In this document: piece by piece, positions 1 through 6,171 of the stretch
Numbering within the stretch: the first letter of the stretch is position 1
How the letters are laid out: each line of letters starts with the position of its first letter
NCBI GenBank assembly: GCA_023415845.1
Contig: JAEZJB010000176.1
Location: forward strand, 1-9,726
Direction of reading: 5' to 3'
Length of the DNA: 9,726 nucleotides
Origin: Chloroflexota bacterium
GTDB taxonomy: Bacteria; Chloroflexota; Chloroflexia; Thermomicrobiales; UBA6265
The notes under the pieces: model-generated
The model's database searches: none
What the model was told of the DNA's origin: nothing
Seen by the model: the letters and a program-made list of their open reading frames with translations, nothing else
Translations under genes and position numbers: made by a program

Positions 1-71
1 CCGATCGATCGACTGAGCCAACATTCCGCTTCGATGCCTTCACGAACCGTGTGGTCGAGTTCACGATTCGG

Positions 72-140
72 AGTATGCGCCGCGCAGATTAATGGTCTGT
101 TACCCGACTGTTAAATCCCTGGGCCTAATCTGTTAACCCG
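72..140. promoter_or_regulatory. Pho-box-like array of 11-bp tandem repeats with a candidate -10
   Basis: Five consecutive 11-mers fill 86-140: AGATTAATGGT, CTGTTACCCGA, CTGTTAAATCC, CTGGGCCTAAT, CTGTTAACCCG. Three start CTGTTA, a fourth keeps CTG and the outermost keeps TTAA in register. An 11-bp period of CTGTNA direct repeats is the known architecture of PhoB/PhoP-family sites (E. coli CTGTCA, B. subtilis TTAACA read on the other strand). On the minus strand a CATACT (-10-like, 77 to 72) lies 8 bases beyond the array, which would drive a gene running off the left edge. On the plus strand TTAATA at 153-158 is an alternative -10, but no plus-strand gene follows. The repeats are seen directly; the regulator and direction are inferred. 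Confidence 0.45.
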
Positions 141-160
141 GGTCGGCAAACGTTAATACG

Positions 161-1468
161 CTAGCCGGCAGTGGGTGTGGCGCCCGCTGGCATGGTGGCA
201 AGATCGGTGGGCCGGGCAGATCCCGCATCCAGGTATGACACCGCCGTGCTGACGTACGGATCACCACCAAGGGCCGCCGATCCGTCGGTCGCCGTTAGCA
301 GCACGTCCGGCCGCACACCTTCGTCCTGGATCCGCCCCTTGCTGGGCGTAAACCACTCGGCCACCGTCACTCGCAGGGAGGCACCGTCGGAGAAGTCGAA
401 GATGCGTTGCACCGACCCCTTGCCGACGGTGGGCAGGCCGATGACCAGCGCCCGGTTGTAGTCGCGCAGGGATCCAGCCACGATTTCCGCCGCACTTGCC
501 GTAGAGCCGTCCACCAGCACGATTACCGGCAGGTCCGTGGGTCGCACTTCGCCGTTGAGGATGGGGATCGCCACCTCATCACCCCTCCCCGGCGTGGAGT
601 CCTCATACATCGCAGGGCCAACGTCGTCATCCAGGAAGCGACCAATCGTCTCCTGGGCACTCTTTACCCATCCTCCGCCGTTACCGCGCAGGTCGAGAAT
701 CAGTCCAGTCGCGCCATTGGCTTCAGCCTCCGCCAGGGCGGCGTCGAGTTCCGAGATCGTTCTGTCGCCAAAGATGTCGACCACAATTCGCATGTAGGTC
801 GTGCCTGGCACCATCTCCCATGTCACCTGGTGCACGATGACCACCTCACGTTCGACCGTGACCGTCATCGGATCGCCATTGGCGTCCTTGACCAGGGTGA
901 TGTCAACGGTCGATCCCACCGGCCCCGTCAAGTCCTTGCCATTGAAGTCTTCGTCGATTGAGGAGACTGGACGATTGTCGATCCGCTCGACGATGTCACC
1001 CGGAGTGATCCCCGCGCGGTCGGCCGGTGAATCGGGTCCAACCCGCGCCACCGAGACGAGGCCGCCGACTTCCTGCAGTGTCAGCCCCACGCCCCCGTAT
1101 TCACCCTCAAGTTCACTGGCGGCGATCTGGGCCTGTTCAGGCGGAAGGTACCTGGTGTAGTCGTCGTTCAGGCTGGCCAGCATCCCACTGATGGCATGCT
1201 GCTCCAGCGTGGTTTCAAACCGGACGCGGTCCTCATCGGAGGTAGGCCGGTAGTAGTAGTTGTTCATCAGCACGCCGGTGACCGCGTCGACGTCCGACGT
1301 TGTCTCCTGTCGGGACGTCCCCATCGTTTCTCGTCCAATGATGATCCCCCCGGCAACCCCGACGAGGAGGACCAGCAGGAACAGCCCGCTCATGCGAAGA
1401 TAGAGATGGAATGGAGATATCGAGCGCGTCATGGGAGTGACACTTGGGCGTTGGGTATCGGGCGTCAT
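161..1468 (-). CDS. Membrane-anchored S41 carboxy-terminal processing protease
   Basis: A 435-residue serine protease of the S41/CtpA family, expected to cleave C-terminal segments of extracytoplasmic proteins. One hydrophobic segment at residues 26-45 should anchor it with the catalytic part outside. A PDZ domain covers about 120-207, including GEYGGVGLTL and the SPADRAGITPGD segment. The S41 core has the DLRGNGGG strand (259-266), the nucleophile Ser325 in GSTASAAE and the general-base Lys350 in GKGSVQ. Their 25-residue separation matches the Ser/Lys dyad of plant D1 protease. The start at 1468 is preferred because AGGA (1475-1478 on the opposite strand) lies 6 bases upstream. ATG at 1432 lacks such a site, and the longer frame to 1843 would run into coaX. 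The gene is divergent from coaX. No clear terminator is seen after the stop. Its substrate cannot be read from context. Confidence 0.93.
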   Translation of the reverse strand: MTPDTQRPSVTPMTRSISPFHLYLRMSGLFLLVLLVGVAGGIIIGRETMGTSRQETTSDVDAVTGVLMNNYYYRPTSDEDRVRFETTLEQHAISGMLASLNDDYTRYLPPEQAQIAASELEGEYGGVGLTLQEVGGLVSVARVGPDSPADRAGITPGDIVERIDNRPVSSIDEDFNGKDLTGPVGSTVDITLVKDANGDPMTVTVEREVVIVHQVTWEMVPGTTYMRIVVDIFGDRTISELDAALAEAEANGATGLILDLRGNGGGWVKSAQETIGRFLDDDVGPAMYEDSTPGRGDEVAIPILNGEVRPTDLPVIVLVDGSTASAAEIVAGSLRDYNRALVIGLPTVGKGSVQRIFDFSDGASLRVTVAEWFTPSKGRIQDEGVRPDVLLTATDGSAALGGDPYVSTAVSYLDAGSARPTDLATMPAGATPTAG

Positions 1469-1538
1469 GGAGTGTCCTGCTGGAGTGGTTGTCGCGTCGT
1501 TCAGGCACGCGGCCAATCGACATGAGGTTGTGAACGGA
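1469..1538. other. Divergent intergenic region between the S41 protease gene and coaX
   Basis: This 70-base gap holds both 5' regions. The protease Shine-Dalgarno is AGCAGGA at 1475-1481 on the minus strand. The coaX site is probably GAGG at 1524-1527, with an 11-base spacer to ATG. No convincing -35/-10 pair is visible in either direction, so the promoters may be weak or of non-canonical sequence. Confidence 0.5.
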
Positions 1539-2315
1539 ATGGGGACCCTGCTGGTTGCCGACGTGGGCAATACCAATACCGTATTTGGGCTGTTCGAGCC
1601 CGAAAACCCGGTTCCTCTGGCAACTGCCAGGATGTCGACCCGTCGCGATCGCATGCCGGACGAATGGTACGCGATCCTCCAGCCAGCCCTGATCTCGGCG
1701 CGGCAGGACCCGGCCGCCATTTCGGCAATGGTGATTTCGAGTGTCGTTCCTGGAGTGACACGCTGGCTCTCGTCCATGTGCGAGCAGCACTTTGGCGTTG
1801 CTCCCATGATTGTCTCGGTGAACCTGAACCTCGGTATCGGCATCGACTATCCGCAGCCAGCAGAAATCGGCGCGGATCGGCTGGTCAATTCCCTCGCTGC
1901 CTACCGCAAATACGGCGCACCCCTGATTGCGATTGACTTCGGCACTGCCATCAACTTCGATGTCGTCAACGCAGCAGGCAATTACGTCGGCGGCGCCCTT
2001 GCTCCGGGCCTGATCGTGGCATTCGAGGCCATGACTTCGCGGGCGGCTCGCCTCTTCAATGTCGACCTGGTCCCGCCAGCTCACGCAATCGGTCAGTCGA
2101 CAACCGAGGCACTCCAGTCCGGGATGGTGCTCGGCTATCTTGGGCTCATCGAGGGGCTGATCACTCGAATTTCCTCGGAACTCGAGGGCGATCCAACCGT
2201 GATCATCACCGGTGGGTACAGCGAAATCTTTGCCGCTGCCTCTGACCTGATCGACGCCTACGAACCAGACCTCACTGTCGAAGGGTTGCGGCAGGTGTAC
2301 CTGTTGAACCGCTGA
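1539..2315 (+). CDS. coaX: Type III pantothenate kinase
   Basis: Catalyses ATP-dependent phosphorylation of pantothenate, the first step of coenzyme A synthesis, in the cytoplasm. The 258-residue length is typical of CoaX. The N-terminal DVGNTNTVFGLF (residues 8-19) is the phosphate-binding signature of this acetate/sugar kinase-fold family. GADRLVNSLAAY (111-122) carries the expected catalytic Asp113. DFGTAINFDVV (133-143) and GGALAPGL (151-158) form the substrate/ATP region, and ALQSGMVLGY (191-200) and ITGGYSEIF (223-231) complete the pattern. AIN within DFGTAINF departs slightly from the commoner ATT or ALT. ATG 1539 was chosen because the family begins just before DVGNTN; the in-frame GTG at 1530 sits too close to GAGG, and longer forms would overlap the divergent protease gene. 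A strong hairpin follows 38 bases after the stop. Confidence 0.95.
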   Translation: MGTLLVADVGNTNTVFGLFEPENPVPLATARMSTRRDRMPDEWYAILQPALISARQDPAAISAMVISSVVPGVTRWLSSMCEQHFGVAPMIVSVNLNLGIGIDYPQPAEIGADRLVNSLAAYRKYGAPLIAIDFGTAINFDVVNAAGNYVGGALAPGLIVAFEAMTSRAARLFNVDLVPPAHAIGQSTTEALQSGMVLGYLGLIEGLITRISSELEGDPTVIITGGYSEIFAAASDLIDAYEPDLTVEGLRQVYLLNR

Positions 2316-2353
2316 TTCGCCTTCCCCCTCAGCCCCCGGTCGACCTTGCCCCA

Positions 2354-2390
2354 GCGAAAGGACCAGCCCGCAGCAGGCTGGTCCTTTCGC
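2354..2390 (+). terminator. Hairpin terminator after coaX
   Basis: A perfect 15-bp stem, GCGAAAGGACCAGCC (2354-2368) with GGCTGGTCCTTTCGC (2376-2390), around a 7-base loop. No T-run follows, so it is either a weak intrinsic terminator or an RNA-stabilising 3' end. It probably ends coaX transcription before the next promoter. Confidence 0.75.
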
Positions 2391-2413
2391 CGCCGTCAAA
2401 ACACCCCTATACT
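2385..2413 (+). promoter_or_regulatory. Candidate promoter of the EF-G2-like gene
   Basis: TATACT at 2408-2413 is a good -10. At a 17-base spacer the -35 position reads TTTCGC (2385-2390), a poor match that lies inside the 3' arm of the preceding hairpin. The block CCCCTATACTT also occurs at the tRNA-Val promoter (6004-6014), which supports this -10. Confidence 0.55.
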
Positions 2414-2431
2414 TTGGCGAAACCAACACAA

Positions 2432-2460
2432 CGCGAGCAGTGTCAGAGAGACAGTTCGCG
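2432..2460 (+). other. Possible hairpin in the EF-G2 leader
   Basis: CGCGA (2432-2436) can pair with TCGCG (2456-2460), and inside it TGTC (2441-2444) pairs with GACA (2450-2453) around AGAGA. It falls in the roughly 90-base untranslated leader expected from the TATACT promoter. No known riboswitch class is recognised, and it may be incidental. Confidence 0.3.
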
Positions 2461-2510
2461 ACATATCTGATCTCAGGTAGCCGCGACCTGTTCAGCCGGA
2501 GAGGATGGAC

Positions 2511-4583
2511 ATGAAGCAGTACCCTGCGGACCGTATCCGAAACGTCGGCCTGTTTTCCCATGGTGGCGCGGGAAAGACATCTCTGGCCGAAGCGTTTCTT
2601 TTCGTCAGTGGCGCCACCAACCGGCTTGGCAACGCCCAGGACGGAACCACCGCCTCCGATCACGACCCTGACGAGGTCAAGCGAGGCATGTCCATCAGTA
2701 CATCCGTGCTCCCGATCGAATGGGAAGACCACAAGATCAACGTCCTCGACGTACCGGGGTATGCCGATTTCCTCGGTGAAGTGCATGCGGCGATGCGGGT
2801 CGTCGATGGAGCGGTCATCCTCATCGATGCCGCCGCTGGCGTGGAAGTCGGTACCGAGCAGGCATGGAAACTCGCGGATCAGTACAATCTCCCGCGCCTG
2901 CTCTTCATCAACAAGATGAACCGTGAGAACGCCGACTTTCCCCGGGCACTTGCCTCACTTCGCGAAGCGTTTGGCAAGCAGGTCGCTCCGATTCAGTTTC
3001 CCATTGGCTCGGAAAAGACATTCCGTGGCATCGTGGACCTGCTCGCCAATACCGCCACCGTCTATCACTCCAATGCCGATGGCGGCTTCGATGTGATCCC
3101 GATTCCGGACGAGCTGGCCGATGAAGTGGCACTCTATCGCCAGGCCCTCGTCGAGAGTATCGCCGAGCATAACGAAGACCTGATGGAGCGCTATCTCAGC
3201 GACGAACCGATCGATGACGAAGAACTGTTCGACGAGCTGCGCTCATGCATTTCGGACGGTTCCGTGACTCCTCTCCTCTGCGGCGCCACGCAGTACACCC
3301 TGGCCATCCAGCCGCTCCTCCACTACATCATTCGCGAACTCCCGGCTGCGTCCGAACGTACCGAACCCGCCACTGTGAATGGCGAAGAGGGACGAGTCAT
3401 TTCTGACCCCGATGCCCCCCTGGCTGCCCTGGCCTTCAAGACGCTCGCCGATCCCCATGTCGGACGAGTGAACTTCTTTCGGGTCTTCCAGGGCACGTTT
3501 CACTCACACTCCCACGTCACAAACACCAGCAAGGGCGAACCCGAGCGGATCGGGCAGTTGTTCCACATCATGGGCAAGGAACACACCCCCACCGAGGCCA
3601 TCGTCGCTGGTGACATCGGCGGTGTGTCCAAGCTCAATTCGGTCACAACGGGTGACACGCTGGCTGCGGATGGATCGGGCATTGTGCTCAATCCGGTCGA
3701 AGCTCCTGCCGCGTCATACTCGTGCGCCGTCCATCCCCGGACCAAGTCGGACCTCGACAAGCTCAGTCAGGCATTGAACAGGCTCCACGAAGAAGATCCG
3801 TCGCTTGTCCTCTCTCGTGACCCGATCACGGGAGAAATGATCGTCAGCGGTCTGGGCGAACCGCATGTGCAGATCGCCATCGAGCGCATGAGCCGCAGGT
3901 CGGGAGTGAACGTCGAAATCGGTCTACCCCGGGTCCCATACCGGGAGACGATTCGATCGAAAACCGCCAGCGAATACAAGCACAAGAAGCAGACTGGTGG
4001 CGCCGGGCAGTACGGACACGTCCATATCGAAATCGAGCCCTTGCCCGATGTTGCGTTTGAGTTCACCGAGCGAGTCGTCGGGGGGTCGGTGCCGCGAGGA
4101 TTCTTCCCGGCCGTCGAAAAAGGCATCCGCGACGCTCTGGACTCTGGCCCACTCGCTGGCTACCCGGTCGTCAACGTGCGTGCAACGCTGACCGACGGCA
4201 GCTACCACACCGTCGATTCCAACGAGATGGCGTTCCGAATCGCAGCCAAGGAAGCGTTCAAACGCGCCATGCTCGCGGCGTCACCGGTGCTGCTGGAACC
4301 GATCAGCCTGCTCCGCATAACCATGCCCGATGAATACCTGGGTGATGTCATGAGCGACCTCAACTCCCGCCGGGCTCAGGTCAGCGGGATCGAACCAGCC
4401 GCCAACGGTTCATCCACCATCGAAGCGATGGCGCCGACGGCCGAAATCCAGCGGTATGCCACTGATCTTCGCTCGATCACCCAGGGACGCGGCTCGTTCA
4501 CCGCCGTTTTCGATCATTATGACGAGGTACCAGGCCACCTCGCCGAGGCGATCCGCAAAGAGGCCGAGGAAGCCGCTGCTTGA
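2511..4583 (+). CDS. Elongation factor G2-like translational GTPase
   Basis: A 690-residue protein with the full five-domain EF-G layout, of the EF-G2 subgroup (as in Thermus) rather than canonical EF-G. G1 is SHGGAGKTS (16-24), the switch I end is RGMSI (58-62), G3 is DVPGY (80-84) and G4 is NKMN (134-137). Canonical EF-G has DTPGH and NKMD. The catalytic His position is Tyr84, as in other EF-G2 proteins, but Asn137 replaces the guanine-binding Asp. Domain II starts near 302. Domain III has the HEEDPSL and SGLGEPH segments, domain IV has TGGAGQYGHV and DGSYHTVDSNEMAF, and domain V ends the protein; nothing is truncated. ATG 2511 is preferred because GGAGAGG (2498-2504) is 6 bases upstream; ATG 2505 directly abuts it. 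Its cellular role is not settled for this subgroup: ribosome binding is likely, and translocation is uncertain. Confidence 0.9.
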   Translation: MKQYPADRIRNVGLFSHGGAGKTSLAEAFLFVSGATNRLGNAQDGTTASDHDPDEVKRGMSISTSVLPIEWEDHKINVLDVPGYADFLGEVHAAMRVVDGAVILIDAAAGVEVGTEQAWKLADQYNLPRLLFINKMNRENADFPRALASLREAFGKQVAPIQFPIGSEKTFRGIVDLLANTATVYHSNADGGFDVIPIPDELADEVALYRQALVESIAEHNEDLMERYLSDEPIDDEELFDELRSCISDGSVTPLLCGATQYTLAIQPLLHYIIRELPAASERTEPATVNGEEGRVISDPDAPLAALAFKTLADPHVGRVNFFRVFQGTFHSHSHVTNTSKGEPERIGQLFHIMGKEHTPTEAIVAGDIGGVSKLNSVTTGDTLAADGSGIVLNPVEAPAASYSCAVHPRTKSDLDKLSQALNRLHEEDPSLVLSRDPITGEMIVSGLGEPHVQIAIERMSRRSGVNVEIGLPRVPYRETIRSKTASEYKHKKQTGGAGQYGHVHIEIEPLPDVAFEFTERVVGGSVPRGFFPAVEKGIRDALDSGPLAGYPVVNVRATLTDGSYHTVDSNEMAFRIAAKEAFKRAMLAASPVLLEPISLLRITMPDEYLGDVMSDLNSRRAQVSGIEPAANGSSTIEAMAPTAEIQRYATDLRSITQGRGSFTAVFDHYDEVPGHLAEAIRKEAEEAAA

Positions 4584-4610
4584 GACAGGCAACCACGAAC
4601 GGACTAGACT
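4580..4610 (+). promoter_or_regulatory. Weak candidate promoter for the RNase H-like gene
   Basis: TTGAGA (4580-4585) overlaps the EF-G2 stop codon, and TAGACT (4605-4610) follows after a 19-base spacer. The spacer is longer than ideal, and the expected start would lie inside the next hairpin. It is listed because the RNase H-like gene has no better promoter upstream. Confidence 0.25.
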
Positions 4611-4612
4611 GC

Positions 4613-4644
4613 ACACCGGCGGCACGAGGGTGCCGCCGGTGTTT
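4613..4644 (+). terminator. Hairpin terminator after the EF-G2-like gene
   Basis: A perfect 13-bp stem pairs ACACCGGCGGCAC (4613-4625) with GTGCCGCCGGTGT (4630-4642) around loop GAGG, followed by a short TTT. It lies 29 bases after the EF-G2 stop. The T-run is weak, but the stem is very stable. Confidence 0.75.
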
Positions 4645-4690
4645 CATGCCATGTCGTTTCATGTTCCCATCAGGAGTTCCAGCAACAACC

Positions 4691-5125
4691 ATGCCAGTTC
4701 AATCCGCACTCCCACTCAACCTCCCTCACGCCTCCAACTTCGATATTGTGTTCGATGGGGGTTCGCGGGGAAATCCTGGCAAGGGGTATGGCAGCTACGA
4801 AATCACGTCAAACGGTGCGGTCGTCGACAGGCGGGAAGAGATCGCCTATGGGAACAACATCACCAACAATCAGGCAGAATACATGACCCTCATTCGCGCT
4901 CTGGAATGGTTGCAGGCGTCACTTGGACAGGACGCTCGACTCGCGACCGTCAACGTCCTTGGTGACAGCAAGCTCGTGATCATGCAGTCGCAGGGTCTGT
5001 GGAAGGTCAACAACGAGGGTCTTCGCCCCCTGAATCGTCAGGTGCGAGATCTCATGAAAACGTTCGGCAAGGTTACGTTGACCTGGCACGCCCGCAAGCA
5101 CTCGGTCGCGCGTTTGGGACACTGA
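4691..5125 (+). CDS. Short RNase HI-family protein
   Basis: A 144-residue RNase H-fold protein that would cleave the RNA strand of RNA-DNA hybrids. The metal-binding acids are visible: Asp22 in FDGGSRGNPG, Glu63 in NNQAEYMTLIRALE and Asp92 in VLGDSKLVIMQSQG. The substrate-region match LWKVNNEGLRPLNRQVRDL (103-121) also fits single-domain RNase HI-like proteins. The usual C-terminal motif with a fourth acid (ADxLAN) is missing; the chain ends HSVARLGH, with a terminal His144. No other frame restores it. ATG 4691 is the first start consistent with the fold. AGGAG at 4672-4676 is its only Shine-Dalgarno candidate, with a long 14-base spacer. ATG 4661 is in frame but has no site. Activity is likely but not certain without the fourth ligand. 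Confidence 0.85.
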   Translation: MPVQSALPLNLPHASNFDIVFDGGSRGNPGKGYGSYEITSNGAVVDRREEIAYGNNITNNQAEYMTLIRALEWLQASLGQDARLATVNVLGDSKLVIMQSQGLWKVNNEGLRPLNRQVRDLMKTFGKVTLTWHARKHSVARLGH

Positions 5126-5144
5126 TTGGGTTCACCCAGTCGGT
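5121..5144 (+). terminator. Hairpin across the RNase H-like stop codon
   Basis: ACTGATTGGG (5121-5130) pairs with CCCAGTCGGT (5135-5144) over loop TTCA, a 10-bp stem with two G-T wobbles that includes the TGA stop. No T-run follows. It could be a weak terminator between this gene and the convergent small gene. The remainder, 5145-5239, shows nothing recognisable. Confidence 0.4.
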
Positions 5145-5239
5145 CTCGCCACAATCGCGAACAGTTCCTTCTATCCGGTGTGACGGTCGAAGGGGCTGTT
5201 CGTGAGTCGGGTAGCACCAACCACCATCGTGTTTGCAGA

Positions 5240-5419
5240 TCAGGAACGCCGGACCACCCGTTGCAGGCGAATCGCCATCCCGAATGCGAGCGCCATCACC
5301 ACGATCGCGATTAGCAGAAGCGGCAGGTACGCAAGACCCGTAAGCCATTTGATTGCGATCACCGCGACGACGGTGGCGCCCATGGCCTGCCACAGTGCCC
5401 GTGTCATCTGTTCATCCAC
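5240..5419 (-). CDS. Small two-helix membrane protein, unknown function
   Basis: A 59-residue reading frame from GTG 5419 to TGA. It begins (V)DEQMTRALWQ and has two hydrophobic stretches, about residues 11-24 (MGATVVAVIAIKWL region) and 30-50 (LPLLLIAIVVMALAFGMAI region). It ends in a basic tail, RLQRVVRRS, suggesting a helical hairpin with a cytoplasmic C-terminus. GAGGTGA (5432 to 5426, minus strand) is a near-ideal Shine-Dalgarno 6 bases before the GTG, and an in-frame TGA lies three codons upstream of it. ATG at 5407 is an alternative start giving 55 residues. I do not recognise the family. The gene is divergent from the deoxyribosyltransferase gene with only 28 bases between start codons, and convergent with the RNase H-like gene. 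The strong ribosome site and clean membrane pattern favour a real gene. Confidence 0.7.
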   Translation of the reverse strand: MDEQMTRALWQAMGATVVAVIAIKWLTGLAYLPLLLIAIVVMALAFGMAIRLQRVVRRS

Positions 5420-5425
5420 TACTCG

Positions 5426-5439
5426 TCACCTCGGAAGGA
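5426..5439. promoter_or_regulatory. Back-to-back ribosome binding sites of a divergent pair
   Basis: The minus-strand GAGGTGA (5432-5426) directly abuts the plus-strand GGAAGGA (5433-5439). The first serves GTG 5419 with a 6-base spacer. The second serves ATG 5448 with an 8-base spacer. They decide both starts and leave no room for promoters between the two genes. Confidence 0.7.
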
Positions 5440-5447
5440 TTCGGCTC

Positions 5448-5942
5448 ATGAGTCACTTCAGGAAAGTCTATCTCGCCTCGCCACTCGGCTTCGCGCATTC
5501 CACCTCCGCCTTCATGGATCAGGCAGTGGCTGCGCTCCGCCAACACCTGATCGTCCTGAACCCGTGGGACGATCAGCGGTTCGCGGAAGAATTCGCCGCA
5601 CTTGCCGAGGAAGAAAGCTTTAGTCGGCGTAGTACGCGGCTAGGTGAAATCAACCGGGAACTCGGCCGCGCCAATACCGAAAATATTGATGCGGCGGAAG
5701 CAGTGTTCGCTATCCTCGACGGCGTCGACGTCGACTCGGGCACTGCCGCAGAAATTGGCTATGCGTTTGGCACGGGCAAGCGGGTCTATGGACTCCGAAC
5801 CGACTTCCGTCTCGCCGGCGACAACCACGGCGCAATCGTCAACCTGCAGGTGCAATACTTCATAGAGGCCTCCGGCGGTCGCGTTGTCACCTCCCTCGAT
5901 GACTTCATCGCCTGTGCCAGGGAGTTCGCCGCCGGCTCCTGA
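5448..5942 (+). CDS. Nucleoside 2-deoxyribosyltransferase family protein
   Basis: A 164-residue cytoplasmic enzyme of the family that breaks or exchanges the N-glycosidic bond of 2'-deoxynucleosides, used in base salvage. The N-terminal KVYLASPLGF (6-15) is the substrate-loop strand, usually YLAGPLF. DAAEAVFAILDGVDVDSGTA (81-100) and AEIGYAFGTGKRVYGLRTD (101-119) form the signature, with Glu102 as the expected nucleophile and Asp91/Asp94/Asp96 nearby. NLQVQYFIEASGG (132-144) matches the C-terminal segment supplied to a neighbour's active site in oligomers. The length is normal. ATG 5448 has AAGGA 8 bases upstream; the longer frame to 5202 would run through the opposing small gene. The exact substrate, or whether it is a hydrolase rather than a transferase, cannot be told from sequence alone. 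Confidence 0.88.
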   Translation: MSHFRKVYLASPLGFAHSTSAFMDQAVAALRQHLIVLNPWDDQRFAEEFAALAEEESFSRRSTRLGEINRELGRANTENIDAAEAVFAILDGVDVDSGTAAEIGYAFGTGKRVYGLRTDFRLAGDNHGAIVNLQVQYFIEASGGRVVTSLDDFIACAREFAAGS

Positions 5943-5984
5943 TCACCGTCCGCAGGAACACGCGCAAAAACCTCGTCACCACCC

Positions 5985-6013
5985 TTGCATCGAGCCCCGG
6001 TGCCCCCTATACT
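5985..6013 (+). promoter_or_regulatory. Promoter of tRNA-Val
   Basis: TTGCAT (5985-5990), a 17-base spacer, then TATACT (6008-6013). Transcription would start near 6020, only a few bases before the mature tRNA. This is the best-spaced -35/-10 pair in the window. Confidence 0.75.
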
Positions 6014-6025
6014 TCGCGTGCTCGC

Positions 6026-6102
<77 letters not shown>

Positions 6103-6109
6103 CGCAGCG

Positions 6110-6141
6110 AAAGAGCCACGGCCTCCGGGTCGTGGCTTTTT
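6110..6141 (+). terminator. Intrinsic terminator after tRNA-Val
   Basis: AAAGAGCCACG (6110-6120) pairs with CGTGGCTTTTT (6131-6141) around a 10-base loop, and the 3' arm itself supplies the T-run. This is the most classical Rho-independent terminator in the window. Confidence 0.9.
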
Positions 6142-6167
6142 CATGTCCCTCCCACATTCTGTATCAT
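6138..6167 (+). promoter_or_regulatory. Candidate promoter of the DD-carboxypeptidase gene
   Basis: TTTTCA (6138-6143), 18 bases, TATCAT (6162-6167). The -35 overlaps the T-run of the tRNA terminator. Both hexamers are moderate matches, and this is the only reasonable pair in the 94-base gap. Confidence 0.4.
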
Positions 6168-6171
6168 CGTT

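Noticed and set aside
34..114. A 26-codon plus-strand frame from ATG 34
   Set aside because: It has no ribosome site and no recognisable features, and it runs through the repeat array.
1469..1843. N-terminal extension of the S41 protease to 1843
   Set aside because: It would overlap coaX in antisense. The added residues look like translated shadow sequence, and a good ribosome site supports 1468.
1233..2786. A 517-codon minus-strand frame across coaX and the EF-G2 start
   Set aside because: It overlaps three well-supported genes and their terminator and shows no coherent protein features.
5100..5160. A frameshift hiding a normal RNase H tail
   Set aside because: The other forward frames past 5100 do not encode an ADxLAN-type segment.
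5073..5393. A 106-codon minus-strand frame overlapping the small membrane gene in another phase
   Set aside because: Its composition is Gly/Arg-rich with no hydrophobic pattern or ribosome site, unlike the 59-codon frame.
5202..5447. N-terminal extension of the deoxyribosyltransferase to 5202
   Set aside because: The family begins at the YLASPLGF strand. The extension is antisense to the small membrane gene, while ATG 5448 has a good ribosome site.
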